Source: CAZUZD01 sp964624465
GTDB lineage: Bacteria > Planctomycetota > Planctomycetia > Isosphaerales > Isosphaeraceae
Length of the DNA stretch: 9,753 nt
NCBI GenBank assembly: GCA_964624465.1
Contig: CAZUZD010000239.1
Span: forward strand, 1 to 9,753
Direction of reading: 5' to 3'
A program made the translations under genes and the position numbers. Below, in pieces: positions 7,195 through 9,753 of this stretch. Numbering within the stretch: the stretch's first letter is position 1; every line of letters starts with the position of its first letter. The notes below the pieces were generated by a model that saw only the letters and a program-made list of their open reading frames with translations, was not told the origin of the DNA and searched no databases.

Positions 7195-8469
7195 ATGTCC
7201 GCGAACCTGCAGCGTGCGATGATCCTGATGCAGCAGTCGCGGCTCGACCTGGCCGAGCGCGAGCTCCGCACGGCCGTGGTCGAGAACCCCGAGGACGGGC
7301 TGCCGCACGCGCTGCTGTCGATGTGCCTGACCGACCTGAATCGCCACAGCGAGGCGACCGACGAGGCGCACGAGGCGATCCGGCTGGCACCCGACCTGGA
7401 CCTGGCCCACTACGCCCTGGCGCACGTGCTGGTCGAGCGCCGCCGGCCGGTCGAGGCCGAGGCCGCCATCCAGGAGGCGCTGCGGCTCGACCCGGGCGAC
7501 GCCGACTATCACGCCCTGCTGGCCCGGATCCTGATCGACCGCCGCCGCTGGGCCGAGGCGCTCGAGGCGGCCGACCGCGGCCTGAGCTTCGACGCCGAGC
7601 ACGTCGGCTGCAACAACCTGCGAGCCGTGGCGCTGGTGCAGCTCGGCCGCCGCGAGGAGGCCGGCCGCACGATCGGATCGGCGCTGGAACGCGACCCCGA
7701 GGACCCGCTCTCGCACGCCAACCTGGGCTGGACCCTGCTGCACGAGGGGAAGCCCAACGAGGCCATGCCGCACTTCCGCGAGACGCTGCGGCTCGACCCC
7801 AACCAGGAGTGGGCCCGCGCCGGCATCGTCGAGGCGATGAAGGCCCGCAACCCGATCTACCGCCTCATGCTCGGCTACGCCCTCTGGATGGGCCGGCTCG
7901 GGCGGCAGGCACAGTGGCTGGTGCTGCTGGCGCTGATCTTCGGCCGCCGCATCCTCAGCGGCATCGCCGCCGACCAGCCGCAGTGGGCCCCGCTGATCAA
8001 CGTCGCGATCCTGGCGCTGTTCGGCTTCGTGGTCCTGACCTGGATCGCCTACCCCCTGTTCAACCTCCTGCTGATGACGAGCAAGTTCGGCCGGCTGGCG
8101 CTCTCGGGCGAGCAGCGCACCGGGGCGTACTGGCTCGGGACCTACCTGCTGGCCCTGGCCGTCTCGGCGGCGCTCGGGTTCGCGCTGGGGGACGGCCGCT
8201 GGCTGGTGCTGGCCGTCGACTTCGGCCTGCTGCTGCTGCCCGTCGGCGGCACCTTCCAGTGCCCCGTCGGCTGGCCGCGCACCGTCATGATGGCCGTCAC
8301 CCTGCTCCTGACCCTGCTCGGGCCCGGCAGCCTGCTGCTGGCCCAGTTCGTGCCGCCCGAGAGCGTGCTCTTCGAGCGGACCCGCCTCTGGCACGGCCAC
8401 TTCGTCACCGGCGCCATGCTCTCCACCTGGCTCGGCATGTTCCTGAGCCAGGCCCAGGTCCGCCGCTGA
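7195..8469 (+). CDS. TPR protein with a different multispanning membrane domain (protein C)
   Basis: A 424-residue protein of unknown function. Residues 1-210 hold six TPR-like units; closing Pro or acidic positions occur near 32, 66, 100, 134, 168 and 202, and helix motifs such as LAERELR (19-25), AHYALAHVL (71-79) and ANLGWTLLHEG (175-185) are clear. After KARNPIYRLML (216-226) come about five or six membrane helices (about 238-256, 265-291, 310-331, 336-352, 362-385, 402-418). The TPR half matches the layout of the two upstream paralogues, but the membrane half lacks their GRxARPxW and VVCPxxGD motifs and is longer, so it is a different domain. The ATG at 7195 has GAGG at 7186-7189. An in-frame ATG at 7117 would add 26 Pro/Arg-rich residues and is less likely. 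No signal peptide, so the TPR half should be cytoplasmic. Its link to the AAA+ gene rests on architecture and position. Confidence 0.85.
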   Translation: MSANLQRAMILMQQSRLDLAERELRTAVVENPEDGLPHALLSMCLTDLNRHSEATDEAHEAIRLAPDLDLAHYALAHVLVERRRPVEAEAAIQEALRLDPGDADYHALLARILIDRRRWAEALEAADRGLSFDAEHVGCNNLRAVALVQLGRREEAGRTIGSALERDPEDPLSHANLGWTLLHEGKPNEAMPHFRETLRLDPNQEWARAGIVEAMKARNPIYRLMLGYALWMGRLGRQAQWLVLLALIFGRRILSGIAADQPQWAPLINVAILALFGFVVLTWIAYPLFNLLLMTSKFGRLALSGEQRTGAYWLGTYLLALAVSAALGFALGDGRWLVLAVDFGLLLLPVGGTFQCPVGWPRTVMMAVTLLLTLLGPGSLLLAQFVPPESVLFERTRLWHGHFVTGAMLSTWLGMFLSQAQVRR

Positions 8470-8500
8470 TCCCGGGTGGCCTGCGGTCGGCAGGATTCTC

Positions 8501-8686
8501 GTAGGGCGGATCAGCGCCAGCGTCATCCGCCGGGCCCGCAGGGGAGACCGTTCGATTGAACCATCGGGCGGGTCGCCCGGCTGACCTCGGACCCTCACTG
8601 GTGGATGACGCTGGTGCGATCCACCCCCGCCCGGAGCGAGGCTTCCGACCCGGCGCGGCGGATGACGCTGCGCTGATCCGCCCTAC
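8501..8686. repeat. 186-bp palindromic element of three REP-like hairpin units (MITE-like)
   Basis: The ends are a 31/32-nt inverted repeat. The left arm, 8501-8532, begins GTAGGGCGGATCAGCG. The right arm, 8656-8686, is its reverse complement except for one missing base. Each arm is itself a hairpin: GGCGGAT (8505-8511) pairs with ATCCGCC (8525-8531), and GGCGGAT (8657-8663) with ATCCGCC (8676-8682). A third unit lies inside, GGTGGAT (8600-8606) pairing with ATCCACC (8619-8625), with a 12-nt loop starting GACGCT like the right unit. One stem pair has changed on both sides and still pairs. An inner hairpin CGGGCG/CGCCCG sits at 8565-8579. GATTC before the left arm and GAATC after the right arm extend the symmetry. 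No coding capacity and no clear target duplication. It resembles dispersed GTAGGG-type REP palindromes moved by TnpA-REP (RAYT) enzymes, but copy number cannot be seen here. Confidence 0.75.
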
Positions 8687-8843
8687 GAATCGCGAGAGGC
8701 CAGGGTGCCTGGGTTCCGCGTGCGGAGCCCGGATCCCCGGCCTCGGACCGACGTCGGCTGTTCGGTGTCCCGCGGCCCGAGCGGAGCGTGGCCAGGGTAT
8801 CGATGCGCAGGCCCGTGCCACCCGGGCCGCCCCCACTGGGGCC

Positions 8844-8875
8844 GGGGGCGTCGAGGGTCGCGACCCCGGGCCCCC
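8844..8875. terminator. GC-rich nested palindrome downstream of the peptidase gene
   Basis: GGGGGC (8844-8849) can pair with GCCCCC (8870-8875), and between them lies the perfect 12-bp palindrome GGGTCGCGACCC (8855-8866). It begins 28 nt past the stop of the minus-strand peptidase gene, where a transcript end would be expected. There is no T-tract on either side, so intrinsic termination is uncertain. It could also be a structural or protein-binding palindrome, or chance in GC-rich DNA. Confidence 0.3.
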
Positions 8876-8903
8876 GCGGCGGAGGATCCAGGCCGGCCTG
8901 CGG

Positions 8904-9753
8904 TCAGGGGTTGGTCGCGGGGGTGGCGAGGAGGCGGGAGACGGACTCGACGGCGAGCGGGTGATAGCCGGCGCGGGCGGCCTCGAAGATGGCGCGGGCC
9001 TGGGCGCGGCCGGCGGGGGTGCGGATCAGGGCGGTGTAGAGGGGCATGAGGAACTTGCGGCGGCCGACGGTGGTGAGGAAGTCCTCCAGCCGGGGCATCG
9101 CCGGGCCGTAGCCGGCGGCGATGGCCAGCTCCAGCCACTGGGTCGCGATCTCGGCGTTGCCGGTCTCGGTGAGGTGGAACGCCGCGTCGAGCTCGGCCAG
9201 CCGGGCGGCCGGCAGGTCGGCCGGCAGGGCCCGCAGGAAGCGCAGCCACTCCAGGGTCGACCACCCGGTGGTGTCGAGCGCCTTCGCCGGCGTCTGGCCC
9301 GCCAGCCAGGCCTTCGCCAGGGCGTCGATCTGCGCGAAGCGGGCGCTGCTGGGCACGGGGGCGTCGGCGGGCAGGCCGGGCTGGTGCAGCCAGGCGGCCA
9401 GGTCCAGGGGGACGGCGGCGTCGGGGAACAGGGTGGCCTTGAGGTACGCCTCGAAGTCGGCGGTGGTGATCGACCGGAACGCGAAGTGGTCGAAGTACCC
9501 CTTCAGGAACGCGGTGAGCTTGGGCCGGCCCACCTTGGCCTCGAGCGCCGTCAGGAACAGGGCGCCCTTCTCGTAGGGGACGCGGGTGACGCCGTCGTCG
9601 GGGTCGCGGCCGGCCAGGTCGATGTGCAGCACCGTCTCGGGCGCCGGCAGCCGCTTGAGTTCCTCACCCAGCTCGCCGCGACCGAGCACCGACTCCATGC
9701 CCGCGCGATCGGCGCCATACACCGCCTCGACGATCCGGCGCTCCAGGTAGACG
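8904..9753 (-). CDS. M1 family metallopeptidase (leukotriene A4 hydrolase-like aminopeptidase), C-terminal part
   Basis: A partial gene: the frame is open to the window edge, so 282 C-terminal residues are seen and the start and the HEXXH zinc site lie outside. The first residues, VYLERRIVEAVYG, match the segment just after the NEGF motif in M1 aminopeptidases; the GTG at 9720-9722 is internal, not a start. RVPYEKGALFL (about 9554-9586) carries the catalytic tyrosine of the family (PYEKG, Tyr383 in human LTA4H). From about 9400 down the sequence fits the helical LTA4H C-terminal domain. GRRKF (about 9052-9066) corresponds by my reading to the Arg/Lys pair that recognises the substrate carboxylate, and YHPLAVESV near the end also fits. 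It should remove N-terminal residues from peptides. The gene converges on the TPR block, with the intergenic repeat element between. Confidence 0.9.
   Translation of the reverse strand, partial: VYLERRIVEAVYGADRAGMESVLGRGELGEELKRLPAPETVLHIDLAGRDPDDGVTRVPYEKGALFLTALEAKVGRPKLTAFLKGYFDHFAFRSITTADFEAYLKATLFPDAAVPLDLAAWLHQPGLPADAPVPSSARFAQIDALAKAWLAGQTPAKALDTTGWSTLEWLRFLRALPADLPAARLAELDAAFHLTETGNAEIATQWLELAIAAGYGPAMPRLEDFLTTVGRRKFLMPLYTALIRTPAGRAQARAIFEAARAGYHPLAVESVSRLLATPATNP

Larger units (their letters stand above)
8470..8903. other. 434-nt intergenic region between convergent genes
   Basis: No credible gene is seen on either strand. The frames that cross it are Pro/Arg-rich with no start context or family resemblance. 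It sits between a plus-strand gene ending at 8469 and a minus-strand gene ending at 8904. It holds a palindromic repeat element (8501-8686) and a GC-rich nested palindrome (8844-8875). Between them (8687-8843) I see nothing recognisable. Confidence 0.7.

Noticed and set aside
8541..8590. GTTCGATTGAACC resembling a tRNA T-loop
   Set aside because: No acceptor or anticodon stems can be built around it; it is a small hairpin inside the palindromic element.
6712..8598. Long minus-strand open frame opposite protein C
   Set aside because: Its translation is rich in Gln/Arg/Gly without any family motif, while the plus strand carries clear TPR repeats and membrane helices.
8501..8686. CRISPR array
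   Set aside because: The repeats are inverted relative to each other, unevenly spaced and only three in number, with no regular spacers or cas genes.
9720..9722. GTG as the start of a short peptidase
   Set aside because: The frame is open upstream to the window edge and encodes VYLERRIVEA, a normal internal stretch of M1 peptidases.

Overview
The window is very GC-rich, with strong G/C preference at third codon positions, and the gene content points to a planctomycete, probably Isosphaeraceae-like. The best taxonomic clue is the 'Piru_Ver' type membrane-bound/secreted dehydrogenase on the minus strand, a family concentrated in Planctomycetes and Verrucomicrobia. Spacious GC-rich intergenic regions and TPR-rich membrane proteins agree with this. 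The taxonomic call is inference; there is no rRNA or other marker here.

Layout. (1) Positions 1-1291, minus strand: N-terminal part of a secreted PVC-type beta-propeller dehydrogenase. Its frame is cut by an amber codon at 86-88 but stays open, with family-like sequence, to the window edge. (2) 1292-1510: divergent intergenic region. (3) 1511-2978, plus strand: an ADP-ribosylglycohydrolase family protein, then a TspO/MBR membrane protein 46 nt downstream. (4) 3030-8469, plus strand: a four-gene block with one protein theme. It starts with a good sigma70-like promoter and a TPR-AAA+ ATPase, followed 10 nt later by a TPR-membrane protein. Next come that protein's paralogue and a third TPR-membrane protein whose membrane domain differs. 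(5) 8470-8903: non-coding, holding a 186-bp palindromic element built from three copies of a short REP-like hairpin, and a GC-rich nested palindrome. (6) 8904-9753, minus strand: C-terminal part of an M1 family (leukotriene A4 hydrolase-like) aminopeptidase that runs off the window.

How the genes may work together. The AAA+ protein has N-terminal TPR repeats, a Pro/Asp-rich linker and one classical AAA module with intact Walker A, Walker B, sensor-1 and arginine-finger positions. Its partners in the block combine about six TPR units with C-terminal multispanning membrane domains. A plausible model is membrane anchors that recruit the ATPase through TPR contacts, resembling the MIT-AAA logic of Vps4-type remodelling enzymes. 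This block is the best candidate in the window for an undescribed system; the function is inference. The glycohydrolase, TspO, dehydrogenase and peptidase look like ordinary neighbours with no evident functional tie to it.
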